Origin: Asterella californica
Lineage: Eukaryota; Streptophyta; Marchantiopsida; Marchantiales; Aytoniaceae
Direction: 5' to 3'
Assembly: GCA_036924285.1 (NCBI GenBank)
Contig: JAYKYS010000011.1
Coordinates: 2,976,001-3,040,000 of the forward strand
Length of the DNA stretch: 64,000 bases
Shown in pieces: positions 43,009-53,160 of this stretch. A program made the translations under genes and the position numbers. The notes beneath the pieces were generated by a model, which saw only the letters and a list, made by a program, of their open reading frames with translations, ran no database searches and was not told the origin of the DNA. Within the stretch, counting starts at the first letter, position 1, and the number at the start of each line of letters is the position of its first letter.

Positions 43009-44541
43009 TCATGGCTCAGAGGCACGTACTGCACCTCGAGTCACTGCCGCAGATGCCTCAATCTGCGCCACACCGGCCATGAAGTCGAAGTCACCTCCTT
43101 CTCCTCCATAAGACGTGGAAGCCTCTGTTCCACCTGATCTCCGCTGGGCCATAGCCATACTAGCTATCCTCTGCTCCAACTGCTCAATCCGAGCAGCCAT
43201 ACCTGCTTCTGACGTGGTAGCAAGTGGTGGACCGATCGGTCCTCTCTCAGATGCTGGACCTCTACCTCCAGCTCGACCACCACGGCCTCCCTGAGCTCCT
43301 CCACCTCGTCCACGGTCAGTCTTCTCTTGTCGCAACTCGGGGTGGAGATCAAAACAACGGTCACTACTGTGACCAGGTCGTCCGCAATGCTCACATTGCC
43401 TAGGTACTGCTGGAGACGTCCCTGATGTCCCTGACGTCTCATAACCTCTCCTCTGTGGACAGTCCCTCTGCTGATGAGGACCATCACACGTCCAACAAGG
43501 ACCCGCTTGCTGCTGACTAGAGAAGGACGGCATGAGCTTCTGCCTACCAGATCCTCCAGCACCTCCCTGAGATCGTGACTGCTCCGCACGATCCTTACCA
43601 CCACCACCACCACGCTGTTGCGTAGCTTGTGATCCTCGAGAAGAGGTGGTCGCTCCATGTGGTGTCTCCTTGCTGAACCCAGCAACCACCACCCTCTCCT
43701 CCACCATGTTGAGCTCAATCCGCTCAGCCAGACTAAAGACAACCGCCAACGTCGGAGCGGTATCTCTAAGGAGAGTAGCATCTCTAACTCTCCTACGCAG
43801 CTCCCGGTCTAGTATCCCATACCAGAACTGGACTGCCTGTGCTTCCGTCACCCCTTGGGTAACACTGATCAACCGCCTCATGCGAGTAAACGCCTCGCGT
43901 AAGCTCTCTCCAGTCTTCCGCTGGAACTCCTGCAGACTCCTCAACTTGTCGGTCCGCACACCCTGATAGTTCTTCCTCAAACATTGGAAGAACTGAACCA
44001 CAGGGTTAAACCCTGGTGGTATCCCGCTCACACTACCACCTGCTCCACTACTTGTGGACGCATCGGTAATAGGTACTCCGCCCCTTGTGGCTGTACCACT
44101 GCTACTGACACCCGAACTCGCAGGTGCTATGCCTCCCGATACTGCGCCAGTAGTGATAGAAACGTAGTTGGGAGACCAATGTTGTCTCCACAACTCGATC
44201 TCAACACTGTCATCTCGCCTGAACTCATGATAATCGTCCATCGGCGGTCCCTCCAAGTGCTGGAACAAACCCTTCCACGCCATGAAGGGTGTAAACAGCT
44301 GTGGGTTCCGCATCTGCTGCAGATCGCACCAACTGTCAAACTCCTGGATGAAGTCATCCAGCTCAATGGTACCAACTGTACCCGAGTAACGTCGAGGCCC
44401 CTTCGTGGCCCCATAGATCTCGTCCATGTCCCACAACAACGGTGTGGTGACACTAGACTCACCACCAGAAAACGCGTTGTCTACGTCTGACTCGTCCTCT
44501 GGAACAACCGACGACAATGGTGTAGGTAGTCGGTACCTCAC
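43009..44541 (-). pseudogene. gag: PHD-Gypsy Gag
   Basis: Gag of about 510 residues. An acidic N-terminus leads to the retrotransposon Gag core (QLFTPFMAWKGLFQHL, later LRSLQEFQRKTGESLREAFTRMRRLI and QAVQFWYGILDRELRRRV). Two zinc knuckles follow: C-WTC-DGPHQQRDC and C-EHC-GRPGHSSDRC. After an Arg/Gly-rich stretch comes a helix (ARIEQLEQRIASMAMAQRR). The frame is open upstream to a TAG without an ATG, so the true start is lost or lies in a missing exon. It ends at a TGA that probably was CGA. Confidence 0.85.
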
Positions 44542-45910
44542 CCCACTCCGTGTATACCCACTGTCCGAGAAGTCTCCACCAGAACCTCCCGAGAACTCCG
44601 TGATGAGAGAATCGCGCTAACACACTCCCCAACTGGAATGTCGCAATCCTCGTCACCACCGTAACCACCACTTGCCTAACCCCGCTCCTACTGAGCTCCC
44701 TATCCCCTACTAGGACGGTCAAGGTAAGGGCAACCTGTACCTACCATCACCACAGGCAGCCTCTCACGGTCTGTTGGTCGTCACTCCAACCGCACCGTGA
44801 GAGAGACAAAGTAGTCTGACTGGTCCGCAACTCCAGCCTCACTACCGACAACACACTGGAGTGAACTCACTCCGGAAATCAAGCGCCAACACAAGCAAAC
44901 GCGGCGCACAAACAGGAAGCAGAGTATGGAGGGGTTCCAACCACAAGAAGTCCAAACGATAACCCTCCACACTCAAACATTCACATAAAGAGAAACCCAG
45001 CCCCACCCGGACTGACGACTCCTTGTCGGTGACCACATGCACAATATATGATCACCAACTGTCGTAACTGACACTGGAGGTCACTAACTAGATGTCCACA
45101 CCTCTAGTAGCTCCAAAAACATCCACGTGGTAGCTCTACTAGCTCACCCAAGACAACTGCCACCAATTGCCTCCATACGCGCCTCTACGGTGTAGGCAAA
45201 CACTACCACAACTATAGCTTCCCCCTAATACTGTGGGGTCGCCCTACCACTCCTCTAGGGACGTGCGAGAAGGTCTCCTACCACCTTATACAAGTCCATA
45301 AGTACTTGCACGCATCCTTGTAGGACACCAAGAGCTATTGGTCTAGTGGTAAAGCCAAAGCTAAGACTACAGAGTTAGGAGTCCAGGTCCAAGAATAGTG
45401 TTGGGATGGGTGACCAACTGGTTTTACCCTTCCCACACAAGTGAAGCTTGGATACCTCTCTCACGCACGTCAGCAAGCTGGCTTGCGGCGGGCGCGGGCT
45501 CAGGCTCAGGCTCAGCTCCGCTCCGCCTCCGCACTCTCGCACTCCGCACTCACGCACCTCTGCTCCTCGAAGCCTCCAATCGTCTCTCCAATGCGCTTCC
45601 AAAGAGCCCACTCCGGCCCGACATTGACAAGTATTTCAGCTGCCACGCCCAAACGCGCAATCCGGCTCTAACAACACACTTCAAGAACATTCCGCAAAAT
45701 TTCTGCAGCGCTTCCGCATGACAGAAATCTCCACTCGACCCCAACAACAGCAAATCGATCTGCGACCAGCAATGTAGCATGCGTCCACACACCTCGATCA
45801 CAACTCCAACAATCAAGCACGAACGACAATGCCCGAAGATACCAGCAGACGATTTCAGATCAGCGGGTTCCTACTGAACTCCATCTCGACCTGCACTGAG
45901 TTCTTTGAGT
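44542..45910 (-). other. PHD-Gypsy leader
   Basis: No supported coding frame. It contains a GC-rich low-complexity patch (about 45470-45560, repeated GGCTCA and CTCCGC) and the tRNA/5S-like segment listed separately. The minus strand at about 45881-45861 has TGGAGTTCAGTAGGAACC, a possible primer site, about 30 bp inside unit B. Confidence 0.5.
45332..45428 (+). ncRNA. Possible SINE-like segment with tRNA A-box and 5S-like box
   Basis: TGGTCTAGTGGTAAAGC near 45339 matches the plant tRNA-Gly D-arm/A-box, and GTCCAGGTCCAAG some 45 bp later is where a B-box would fall. GGGATGGGTGACC at about 45404-45416 equals the 3' part of 5S rRNA (GGATGGGTGACC). No complete tRNA or 5S gene folds here. It could be a short insertion in the leader or chance. 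Confidence 0.35.
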
Positions 45911-46203
45911 AATCTGAATAGAGAGATTACCATCTCCAACACTACAACACTGATTACTCACAAATGGTCAAGCCAAACCCACTCTAAACGCGAAGAGAAT
46001 CCAGGTTACACTCAACTAGACTATCCACCATAGCCTGGAGCTTGAAGGCTCAACTCAAAGAACTAAGGCCTCCAAGCCCTACCTGCGAAGTTTACCCCTA
46101 GTGGGCTCTCGCACCAACTCGCCCTAACGGCACTAACGGTCCTACCGGGATGCGCCACTTCGCACTCGGTCAACCTAGCCGAGGTGCCCAAACTGACGTG
46201 ACA
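45911..46203 (-). repeat. PHD-Gypsy 5' LTR, unit B only
   Basis: Matches 22154-22446 with three or four differences. It starts TGTCACG on the minus strand at the target duplication. Unit A, which follows unit B at the 3' end, is absent here. Confidence 0.85.
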
Positions 46204-46207
46204 TGGG
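46204..46207. repeat. Target site duplication of the PHD-Gypsy element (TGGG), right copy
   Basis: Pairs with 22041-22044. Confidence 0.9.
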
Positions 46208-46991
46208 ATCTACGTATGAACGGTCTTATGGATAAGAGATCTCAGAAGACAGAGTAGTCAGAGCAGCGAAGTGAAGAAAAAAAAAGCCTTCTTCCCACAG
46301 CAGAAGACGACATCCTCGAGTAGAAGACGGTGCAACAGTACTCACGTTTGTTGTATTCCTCCCCAAACTATTACAAGCAGGGATGGCTTGTTAGTCAGTA
46401 TCCGGACTAGAAGCCTGTCGAAATCTTAATTGCCTCTTTTCATCTTGTTTTCTCTTGTTTGGATTTTCTTATCTTCCCCATCTTCTCCCATCTTCTCCCA
46501 TCTTCTCCATCTTCTTACCTTCTTCTAGTGAGCTTCCGAGACTTCTATTGAGCTTCCGTGAAGGTGAGTGTGAGAATGAGGTGTAACGACCGTTGCTAGT
46601 CGACTTCTGCGAAGCCGGACAACCTTCTGGAGGTATGAGAAGACGAGCTGAACCCCTAGAAGACGAGAATCGCTTCGGGAAGACGGTATCGAGAAGACCG
46701 GAAGAAGCAACCTGGAAGCAGGAAAGATCGTCTTCCCGAGCTTCTCTGTGATTAGTTGTGTGATATTTTAGTTAGTAGTTGTTTGGACAGTTCCAGAGCA
46801 CCATTTGGCGTGTTTGGAAGACGTGTGGTTTTGTGTGGTTTTGTGAGAAGACGGGATTCCTAGACAAAACCCGTGTGTTTGTGTGTGTGAACAGATCTTA
46901 GAACTTAGAGCAGCGTTACTTGTGCAAATCCTCTGTGGGAACGATATCTTGTATACTAAATGGGCAAAAGGAGAAATCCTGCGTCACTACA
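46208..46991 (+). repeat. E5 3' LTR, distal part
   Basis: Matches 13692-14576 of the 5' LTR, with about 88 bp missing (equivalent to 14040-14130) between short GTGA-type repeats. Ends ...GCGTCACTACA before AAAGT. Confidence 0.9.
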
Positions 46992-47388
46992 AAAGTAAAG
47001 TATCTGATAAAAATTTGGAACTCCCCAAAGTGGTTGTGGAGGTGGAAGTAGAGTCTATATTGTATTCCTCTGCAATCTCGTCCAACACGGCCAAAATAAC
47101 AAAAATGTCAAAATCGATCGTTAAGACCTTCAAAAGTGCAGTCAAAGTTCCGTTGACCAAAAGTTCACCAAAGTGTAACTTCTTTATACGAGCTCTGTTT
47201 GGGTCCAAAGTTGAACCGTTGGAAAGCTCTAATTCGATCTCCTTCCCCTCCAAAAATGCAGTCAAAGGTGTTTTGACAGAAATTTTTGTCTTCTTTCACT
47301 CTTTTTTGTTGAATGTGGTGTGCTCACTCTATGTTTTTTTCACTCTCTGGTTCCTCAATCTCTTTGCTAATGTTCGTACCTTAGCTTT
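46992..47388 (-). other. Leader of the minus-strand Copia element
   Basis: Lies between its primer site and the E5 insertion; the gag start is on the other side at 10028. A minus frame at 46987-47265 is open, but it crosses into the E5 LTR and has no motif, so no gene is called. Confidence 0.6.
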
Positions 47389-47395
47389 GATACCA
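47379..47395 (-). other. Copia primer-binding site (initiator tRNA-Met)
   Basis: The minus strand reads TGGTATCAAAGCTAAGG next to the LTR end. The canonical plant Copia site is TGGTATCAGAGC. Confidence 0.8.
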
Positions 47396-47652
47396 TGTTA
47401 TAGAACCAAACGAAGTGAATACTCTCTCTAATATAAGATATATCAGTAAAGGGATCAGTCAACTCATCATATCCCAAGAGGGGGTTTGTTATATACTCTA
47501 ACATATGGACAAGAGGTCAGTCACTAGTCCGTTATTAGTCATAGAGATGTGACTGTAGAGGTGACTATTGATGTGACTATAGAGGTGACTGAACTTAGAT
47601 GTGACTGAGGTTAATATACTAGATATTATCTTTAACAAAAACGTTAATAACA
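47396..47652 (-). repeat. Copia 5' LTR
   Basis: The minus-strand end ...CTATAACA abuts the primer site. The start is either TGTTATTAACG (47652) or TGTTAGAGTATATAAC (47503), both giving TGTTA/TAACA ends, so the LTR is 257 or 108 bp. The second form looks more like a typical Copia LTR start. Confidence 0.6.
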
Positions 47653-48081
47653 GAAAATAATCGTCGAGACAAGAAACTGAAATGTTTGAATTGTCGAGTA
47701 TGCATCCCATATGCATGCAAGATTGCTCGTTTCTTGTTATTAGAAAAATATAAATATTAGGAGAAATTTATATATTATAATAAAAATATTTTATTTTATT
47801 TCTAAATGTTAAGTGATATCCGGACCTGGAGATGCGGGAAGATCCCGTGACATGAAAACGAGCAACAAATCGTACTCGGTCGGTCCAATGGACGACGAGT
47901 TACAAGTGATGAGTCACAAAGTCCTGAAAGGACGACCGAGAAAAAGTTAACGGATCTAACAACCGAACTCTTAAACCACAAGTCCCGCTATAAAAGGAGG
48001 TGTCGACGTGACATTGGATTCTCATTGTCCTTGTAGCGAAGATGGGAGTGTAGCCGGAGTCTGTCATTCGCAGCCAGGTGC
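47653..48081. other. Short unique stretch with TATA box
   Basis: AT-rich to about 47820, then mixed. CTATAAAAGG at 47989-47998 is a strong TATA box. E4 inserted about 90 bp downstream of it. No coding frame was recognised. Confidence 0.5.
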
Positions 48082-48993
48082 TGTAACGACCTATGTTACA
48101 CATAGGAAGTTTGTCTATTAGTAAGGTGTTTAGTTATAACTAAGTGTTGAGAATGTTTATTTGCTGCCAAAGTACTTTAAGGAGGTATCAAGTTAGTCAT
48201 GACTAGCTAAAAGTTAGTTATGGTTAAACTTAGCTGTACTTTTGGCAGAATTCAGATATTTGCTAAAGAGTGAGCACTACTATCTTGTCATCTTGTCTAA
48301 AAAGTAGAGAGGAGGTGGAAAGTATCCCTTATCTCTTTTTTGACTTGATATTAGTGGTTGGATTAAAGTGGTGGACTTTGTGGGCATTAAAAACAAGAAG
48401 AGATTCCACATGTTTCCTTTTTAGTGGGTCCTAGTGTATAGGGGGGTGGAAATTCGAGATTCCTTGAGAATATTTCAGAATCCTTTTAGAAGTTGTTGAC
48501 TTTAAGGAATAAGCCCATGTGAAAAGGTAAAAAGCCCATGTGATTAATGCTTTTACCTTAAGTAATATCTTAGTAAAACTCGGTAAAAGTAGTTACGGCT
48601 GAGTTACCAGAGGGTACCAAAGTAAAAACCTAGAATGTATAAATAGAGGAGTAGAGAAGAGCTCCTCATCTTTGTTTTCACATCGTCGTAATGACAACTT
48701 GAGTAATATAGAGAGTGTGGGATATTTTTAGCATGTGAGAACTTGAGAGACGTAGTTAGAATGGAGGATTTTAGTTGATGAGTTTATGGAGATTTTTAGT
48801 TGATAAGTTTGTGGGTCTATGAATGAGTGAACTTAGCATTTTTCTCTTCAAGTTCATGGTGTGCTTCCATCAAAGCCATAAGAGGTGACCCCTGAGTGAG
48901 AGACAGGCTCCACATTTGCAGATTCATCGATGACGATCGTGGTGGTTGAGAGATCGGGGGGTAGTTGATCGATGAGATCGTGAAGGATTTACA
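48082..48993 (+). repeat. E4 5' LTR (912 bp)
   Basis: TGTAACGACC ... GATTTACA. TATA box TATAAATAGA at 48638-48647. A run of six G occurs near 48956-48961, where the 3' LTR has 24. Confidence 0.95.
48638..48647 (+). promoter_or_regulatory. E4 LTR TATA box
   Basis: TATAAATAGA, also at 57760-57769 in the 3' LTR and in the E3 LTR at 41520. It would start transcription near 48670. Confidence 0.7.
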
Positions 48994-48997
48994 TTTT

Positions 48998-49016
48998 TGG
49001 TTCTGTTGCCGGGACC
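48998..49016 (+). other. E4 primer-binding site
   Basis: TGGTTCTGTTGCCGGGACC five bases after the LTR. It shares GTTGCCGGG with the Tat/Athila site but differs at the tRNA 3' end side, so the tRNA is not assigned. Confidence 0.7.
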
Positions 49017-49038
49017 TCACTTGAAGGGATCATTGAAA

Positions 49039-49209
49039 ATGTTTAGAGTTCAGTTCTATATTAGACAAAAAGAGATTATGAGAGAACACATGGAGAGAAC
49101 GTTGGGAGGAGAGAGAGCTAACGCGATGTTAGCAACATTAGAACCTTCCGTGTATCCCGTAGTGATCTATGACGCATTCGAGGTTATTCTTTACATCTTG
49201 TTCACTTAG
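49039..49209 (+). CDS. E4 leader small protein 1 (56 aa), same family
   Basis: First ATG after the primer site begins MFRVQFYIRQ. Gly23 and Glu25 (T-L-G-G-E-R) and Pro36 and Pro40 (LEPSVYPVV) have the same spacing as in E2 proteins A and B and in the E3 leader protein, with 16 residues to the stop. The central part (KEIMREHMERTLG) is a likely helix and the end is hydrophobic. Intact in E4 although gag-pol is broken. The equivalent region of E6 is beyond the window. Function unknown. Confidence 0.55.
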   Translation: MFRVQFYIRQKEIMREHMERTLGGERANAMLATLEPSVYPVVIYDAFEVILYILFT

Positions 49210-49269
49210 AAAGAGTTTGAGGAGAGTTGACAAGGGATGAAACAAGAGTTCTAGAGAAAGGAGGAGAGA

Positions 49270-49810
49270 GAAGTTATTAGAGGAGAAAAATTTCCGAGTT
49301 TGAAGAATTCTGCTCTCTGGAAAAGTTTACAGTCATTGTCAGATTTTCTGTGAATTTTATTTTCTAGTGAAACTTTCCAGGACTGTCGCTTGGCTGATAA
49401 CCTATCTACTACAAAAGAAATCATAGGAAAAGGTGGTCTAGAGAGGGAGAAATGAATTTTCAAAGTTGAGGGGGTCTATTCGTGAGAATTGAGGAATTCT
49501 GTTCTCTGGAAAAAGTTTACAGTCATTGTCAGATTTTCTGTGAATTTTATTTTCCTGAGAAACTTTCTAGTGTTTTAGATTGGCTGATAAGCTATTTAGG
49601 ACAATAGAAATCAGGAGAAAAGGTGGTATGGAAAGAGAGCCATGAATTTTCAAAGATGAGGGGGTTGAAAGCCATGAGAGAAGTGAAAATATACAAATTT
49701 CAATTCTTTGAAAATTTGTACAATTAGCACCATCTCTTTTGATTAAGGAATTTTCTATTGAAACTTCATTAGTAAATAGCTTGGAGGTTGAGCTATTGGA
49801 GATCACAAAA
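49270..49810 (+). repeat. Degenerate tandem repeat in E4 leader (about 190-bp unit)
   Basis: TCTCTGGAAAA(A)GTTTACAGTC starts two well-matched copies about 190 bp apart (49313 and 49503), with a third weaker copy to about 49800. The same array lies in E6 on the minus strand from about 63550 to the window end. Confidence 0.8.
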
Positions 49811-49880
49811 ATCTTGGAGAGATCTCTTACCGATTAAGAGATATACGGTTCGACATACAAGGAGGTCTTGACGATACGTC

Positions 49881-50198
49881 ATGGGGAATCCAGTTCGAGT
49901 GCCGAGGTTGAAGAAGAGACGTTTAGGAGTTAGAACAGAGACGGAAAAGCCAAAGTTAAGTATAGAGGCGTTGCGATCAAGCATCTATTGCAAGTGGGGT
50001 GCCATTTTTGCTTTATATCAAGAAGCTTCTACGAGCATCGGCGCAAATGCGAAGAAGGTTGAGTTCAAAGTATCATTCACTGTAGAGGCCACGAATGCTC
50101 CTGGCGAAGTAGAGTGTGATCCTTACAAAAGTGACTTTAAGATGTCTGCTAGGATTAGTACAGATGATGCTCATGAGGATCTTATCATGGACTCTTAA
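49881..50198 (+). CDS. E4 leader ORF b (105 aa), unknown conserved protein
   Basis: Starts MGNPVRVPRLKKRRLG. The first 20 residues are strongly basic, then a Trp/Tyr-containing middle (SSIYCKWGAIFALYQ), then an acidic, probably beta-rich second half (VEFKVSFTVEATN, KMSARIST) ending IMDS. An equal-length homologue is open in E6 at 63103-63420 with around ten replacements, while gag in E6 is broken. No domain is recognised. The basic tail could bind nucleic acid or act as a nuclear signal; this is conjecture. It lies between the leader repeats and the zinc-knuckle ORF. Confidence 0.65.
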   Translation: MGNPVRVPRLKKRRLGVRTETEKPKLSIEALRSSIYCKWGAIFALYQEASTSIGANAKKVEFKVSFTVEATNAPGEVECDPYKSDFKMSARISTDDAHEDLIMDS

Positions 50199-50336
50199 TT
50201 TTAGATTGGATTTTATTTCGTGTATAGCATGTATAATACACGATTTTCAGTATAAAGCTCGAAAGAGTTAAGAAAGTGATGTAGAGTTATTTTCCTCAAA
50301 GATATTTTGTCCATTTAATGGTTGAGAAGGTGCAAC

Positions 50337-50792
50337 ATGAGTGGAAGTTCGAAAGATTGGAAAGTTAGACTTATAAACGTTCCTCAAGGTTTAGATGTCA
50401 TAGTAAGTGTCGGAGAGAGCTCGAAAGAGGTTATCGTTGAGTTTGAGAATCCTAGTACAAAACCTCAAGTAGAATCTCCGAGAAGAAGAGTAGAAACCGA
50501 CTTGTGGTGTTATTTCTGTAGAGGGTTGTGAACTAGAATCAGAACCGAGAGAGCTAAAGGGAAGCGGGAGTTTACTGATTTAAGTCTACGAGTGGGTCCA
50601 TCGTCACCAGCGCCAATTCATCTTCTAGGAGAAGATCCTTGTCCAAGTTGTGGAGTGGGTGATCTATCAAGAAGACACAAGTGCGTCGATGTGGCCACCC
50701 TACTTACGTCAGTAGTCGAGAAGTTGGACGAGACTCAAAGAGTTGAGACGGAGAAGTTGTCGACTTCAAAAGAGGACTCGGCTGAGTTGTGA
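50337..50792 (+). pseudogene. E4 leader ORF c, zinc-knuckle protein with deletion
   Basis: ATG at 50337 (MSGSSKDWKVRLINVPQG). After a region with VIVSVGESSKEVIVEFE comes the start of a CCHC knuckle (C-YFC-RGL), where E4 has lost about 20 bp, breaking the frame; E6 retains the complete knuckle (C-YFC-RGLGHKVVNC). The second part (50592-50792) has C-PSC-G...H-K-C near 50638-50681 and ends SAEL. Its TGA overlaps the ATG of the next small ORF (TGATG). It is a second zinc-knuckle protein distinct from Gag, which has its own knuckle. Confidence 0.7.
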
Positions 50793-50957
50793 TGGAGATC
50801 GTCATTTGGATGATGGAGAAGACGGTGATGCGACTCAGGCTCATGATTACCTTGGGAGAAGAGATGGCACAAGAGGTGTTGTTACAACCCATTTCTTTTT
50901 ATTTTACCTATGGTAGATTATTCGCGAATGGAATTGGTGATGTTCGTGCTCTTTTAG
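50792..50957 (+). pseudogene. E4 leader small protein 2, frame-broken
   Basis: Orthologue of the E3 leader protein at 35939-36106. It begins MEIVIWMMEK and has L-G-E-E, then a one-base shift near 50900-50915. The end (MVDYSRMELVMFVLF) is in another frame and matches the E3 end (MVDYARMELVMFILY). E6 carries the same break, so it was inherited from their common source. Confidence 0.65.
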
Positions 50958-51005
50958 CGAGTAGTTATTGCACGAAAACTGGAAGGGTAGAAGAGTAGTT
51001 ACAAG

Positions 51006-52319
51006 ATGGAGAAGTTACTAGTGTTTCATGGGAATGACAATGAAGATGTAGAACCATTTGTACGAGACTTCAAAAGGGGTTGCATCGGAAACAACGTGAG
51101 AAGGAAGGAAGAATGGGTGTTGTTATTGCTAGAGTTTTTAGAAGATTTTGCTCTTACATGGTATGAAGACCGAGTGAAGAGCAAGACACCTGGTGCAGTT
51201 GAGGACACATGGGAGATGTTGAGTAATGCACTCATCGAAGAATTTCTTCCAGAAGAGAGTTATGAGAAGCTCATGGTGGAGCTTACTCATTTGAAGCAAC
51301 GGGACGACGAGAAAGTTTGGCAATATGCCGAAAGGGTGGATAAGTTGGAGCAACGATTTCGGACGGTCCTACGGAAGAGTGGAGACAATGTGGAGCTAAC
51401 GATGGCGAGGATTGGAGCAGTGTTGATCAAAAACTTGATGGGAGGGTTGAGACCTTCAATTCGAACTCAAGTGAGGTACGAGAAGCCAGCAACCAAAGCG
51501 GAGGTCATCAAGATTACGACAAATATGGAAGAGAGTTTGGATGAAAGAGATATCATCCAACCTCATCATGCTGCTCTAGTGTCGACTCCGACTCCTGGTG
51601 TAGTCACAACGATCGCACTTGCACCATCACAATTGGTGATTGCTTCAACGTCAGCTCCTACTCCAACGGTGGTGCCAAGACCGTTTGTCCCAACAACGAT
51701 GGCTACTGCCGCCTCTGATTTTCATGCCGAGCTGAAGAGCATCACCGATACTCTTACGGATCTCAAGATAAACGTGGTGCAGTTACGAGAATGGAGGAAC
51801 AAAGGTGGAGGAGGAGGTCAAAGAGGTTACAACAACAATCCCAACCGAGGAAATCAAGGTAACTTTGGAGGCAACCAAGGTAACTTTGGAGGAATCACTT
51901 GTTGGACGTGTGGAGGTTCTCATTTCCAGCGAAATTGTCCTAACAACGGAGCAAGAGGTGCCGAACTTGTCAGAATGAATGTGGGTGGAGGAAATTCATC
52001 ACAAGGACGAGACAAGGGGGTGGCTACTATCGATGTCGTGCGAGATCCCATCTACGAGAAAGGAGAGAGTTCAAACTCTTCTCATGCACCGGTGGAGCTT
52101 TTAGCTCAAGAAAGGAAAAGAACTCGATTTTTTGATGAACAGGTTTTCATGGAGGAGTCAGCAAGTAGAAGTACTCGTTCGTGTAATATTTCGAGTACAC
52201 CAAGGGAGTCAAGAAGGAAGCTGGGGATGGCCGATTTCACCATTTTCTCTTCTCAAGCGGGATATGATGTGGTTAAGATGTGGGTGCTCAGAAAGTCAAC
52301 ATCACTGTTGGACAACTGA
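51006..52319 (+). pseudogene. gag: E4 Gag and Gag-protease linker
   Basis: Starts MEKLLVFHG, closely matching E3 Gag (MGKLPVFYG). The core has FALTWYEDRVKS, ALIEEFLPEESYEKLM and LKQRDDEKVWQYAE. The linker repeats N-Q-G-N-F-G-G twice, and the zinc knuckle is C-WTC-GGSHFQRNC. Unlike E3 there is no stop after the knuckle, so Gag and protease were one frame. Near 52270-52280 a -1 shift throws the end out-of-frame (terminal residues from about 420 are spurious). Confidence 0.85.
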
Positions 52320-52771
52320 TCGCACTTAATCCCAGCTTACGAAGGGAACTCAGAGGAGGACTGAGTTCTAAGAGAAGCAAGAAGGAGAAACCCAAGAGCA
52401 AGATATCAAAGTCTGTGGGAGTTGGTGTGGTGGATGTGCATGCTTCAGAGGTATGCACTATGGCTTCAAAGATTAAAGTCCGGTTGAATGATCACTACGT
52501 CTCTGATGTATTGGTGGATGGAGGGTCGGCTGTAAACGTCATATCGGAGAGGTTGATGAAGAAGTTGGAGATGGAACCAACTCGCCCGGCTAGCATTGTC
52601 GTGGGGATGGCTAACAAGCAACGGGTAAGACCTCTTGATGTGTTAGAGAAGGTGGTCGTGTCTGTGATGGGAGTTCAATCATTGATGTCCTTTCAAGTGT
52701 TAAAGGACTCTAGTTATGATTTGCTCCTAGGTAGGCCTTGGTTGAGAGCTGTGCGCACCACTGATAGGTGA
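52280..52771 (+). pseudogene. E4 aspartic protease
   Basis: Carries V-D-G-G-S-A-V-N-V near 52510 and LLLGRPWLRAV near 52722. It ends at TGA 52769-52771, where E3 has Trp (D-R-W-H-K-G-Y). The following 390 bp continue the same protein with another TAG near 52902 and a shift near 53130. Confidence 0.85.
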
Positions 52772-53160
52772 CACAAGGGATACTTACGGATTGGGCCTAG
52801 AGATCATAGAGTGATAGTACCTCTATCGGGTGTTGGAGTTGTGACTTCTGACTCTGTTAGACCCACTGGTGACTACTGGGAATCTGATACGGAGGATGAT
52901 TAGAGTGTCTCAGAAGTAGATACTGGAGATTCTTACGATCAAGAATCCTCGTCTGAGGACGAAGGATTTGATCGAGATGAATCATTACATCAGCTTAGTG
53001 CTATTGACTTGTTGTCTCGATCAGTAGTGGAGAAAGATCCTGACAAAGAAGAGTTGAGTGAGGTAGAGATTGTGAGAAGACTCTCTACCTTGAAGTTTGG
53101 TATCAATGTTACTCAAGAGGAGAAAGTAGATTCCTAGATATATTTCAAAAATATATCCAT
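52772..53160 (+). pseudogene. E4 protease-RT linker, decayed
   Basis: Reads as the acidic linker seen in E3 (HKGYLRIG, TSDSVRPTGDYWESDTED) with a TAG and a frameshift; no independent function. Confidence 0.7.

Larger units (their letters stand above)
22045..46203 (-). mobile_element. PHD-Gypsy: minus-strand Ty3/Gypsy element with PHD finger, split by nested insertions
   Basis: On the minus strand the order is 5' LTR part (46203-45911), leader, gag (44541-43009), protease (42999-41773), foreign insertion, integrase core (34960-34273), E2 insertion, integrase C-terminus with PHD finger (23461-22728), polypurine tract, 3' LTR. RT and RNase H are missing at the 34963-41772 junction. Exact TGGG duplications flank the whole. 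The frames carry few stops apart from C-to-T type changes. Confidence 0.85.
10039..46991 (+). mobile_element. E5: Ty3/Gypsy element of Tat/Athila type, split by a nested insertion
   Basis: Left LTR starts TGTGGTGCCCAC (10039) and right LTR starts TGTGATGCCCAC (21253). The internal region is 14577-21252, with a Tat/Athila-type primer site and gag, protease, RT, RNase H and integrase in plant Gypsy order. The 3' LTR is interrupted after 22044 by the PHD-Gypsy element and resumes at 46208. Both outer ends carry the same 5-bp duplication. GAAGAC/GTCTTC is repeated at very high density throughout this element, in coding and non-coding parts alike. All long frames contain stops or shifts. Confidence 0.85.

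Noticed and set aside
42689..43111. 140-codon plus-strand ORF
   Set aside because: Antisense shadow of the PHD-Gypsy gag-protease frame.
43984..44490. 168-codon plus-strand ORF
   Set aside because: Antisense to gag on the minus strand; Thr/Arg/Cys-rich composition typical of a shadow frame.
45339..45410. A functional tRNA gene
   Set aside because: Only A-box-like and weak B-box-like words are present; acceptor and anticodon stems do not form.
46883..47431. 182-codon plus-strand ORF
   Set aside because: It crosses the border between the E5 LTR and the Copia leader, so it cannot be an ancestral gene, and it has no motif.
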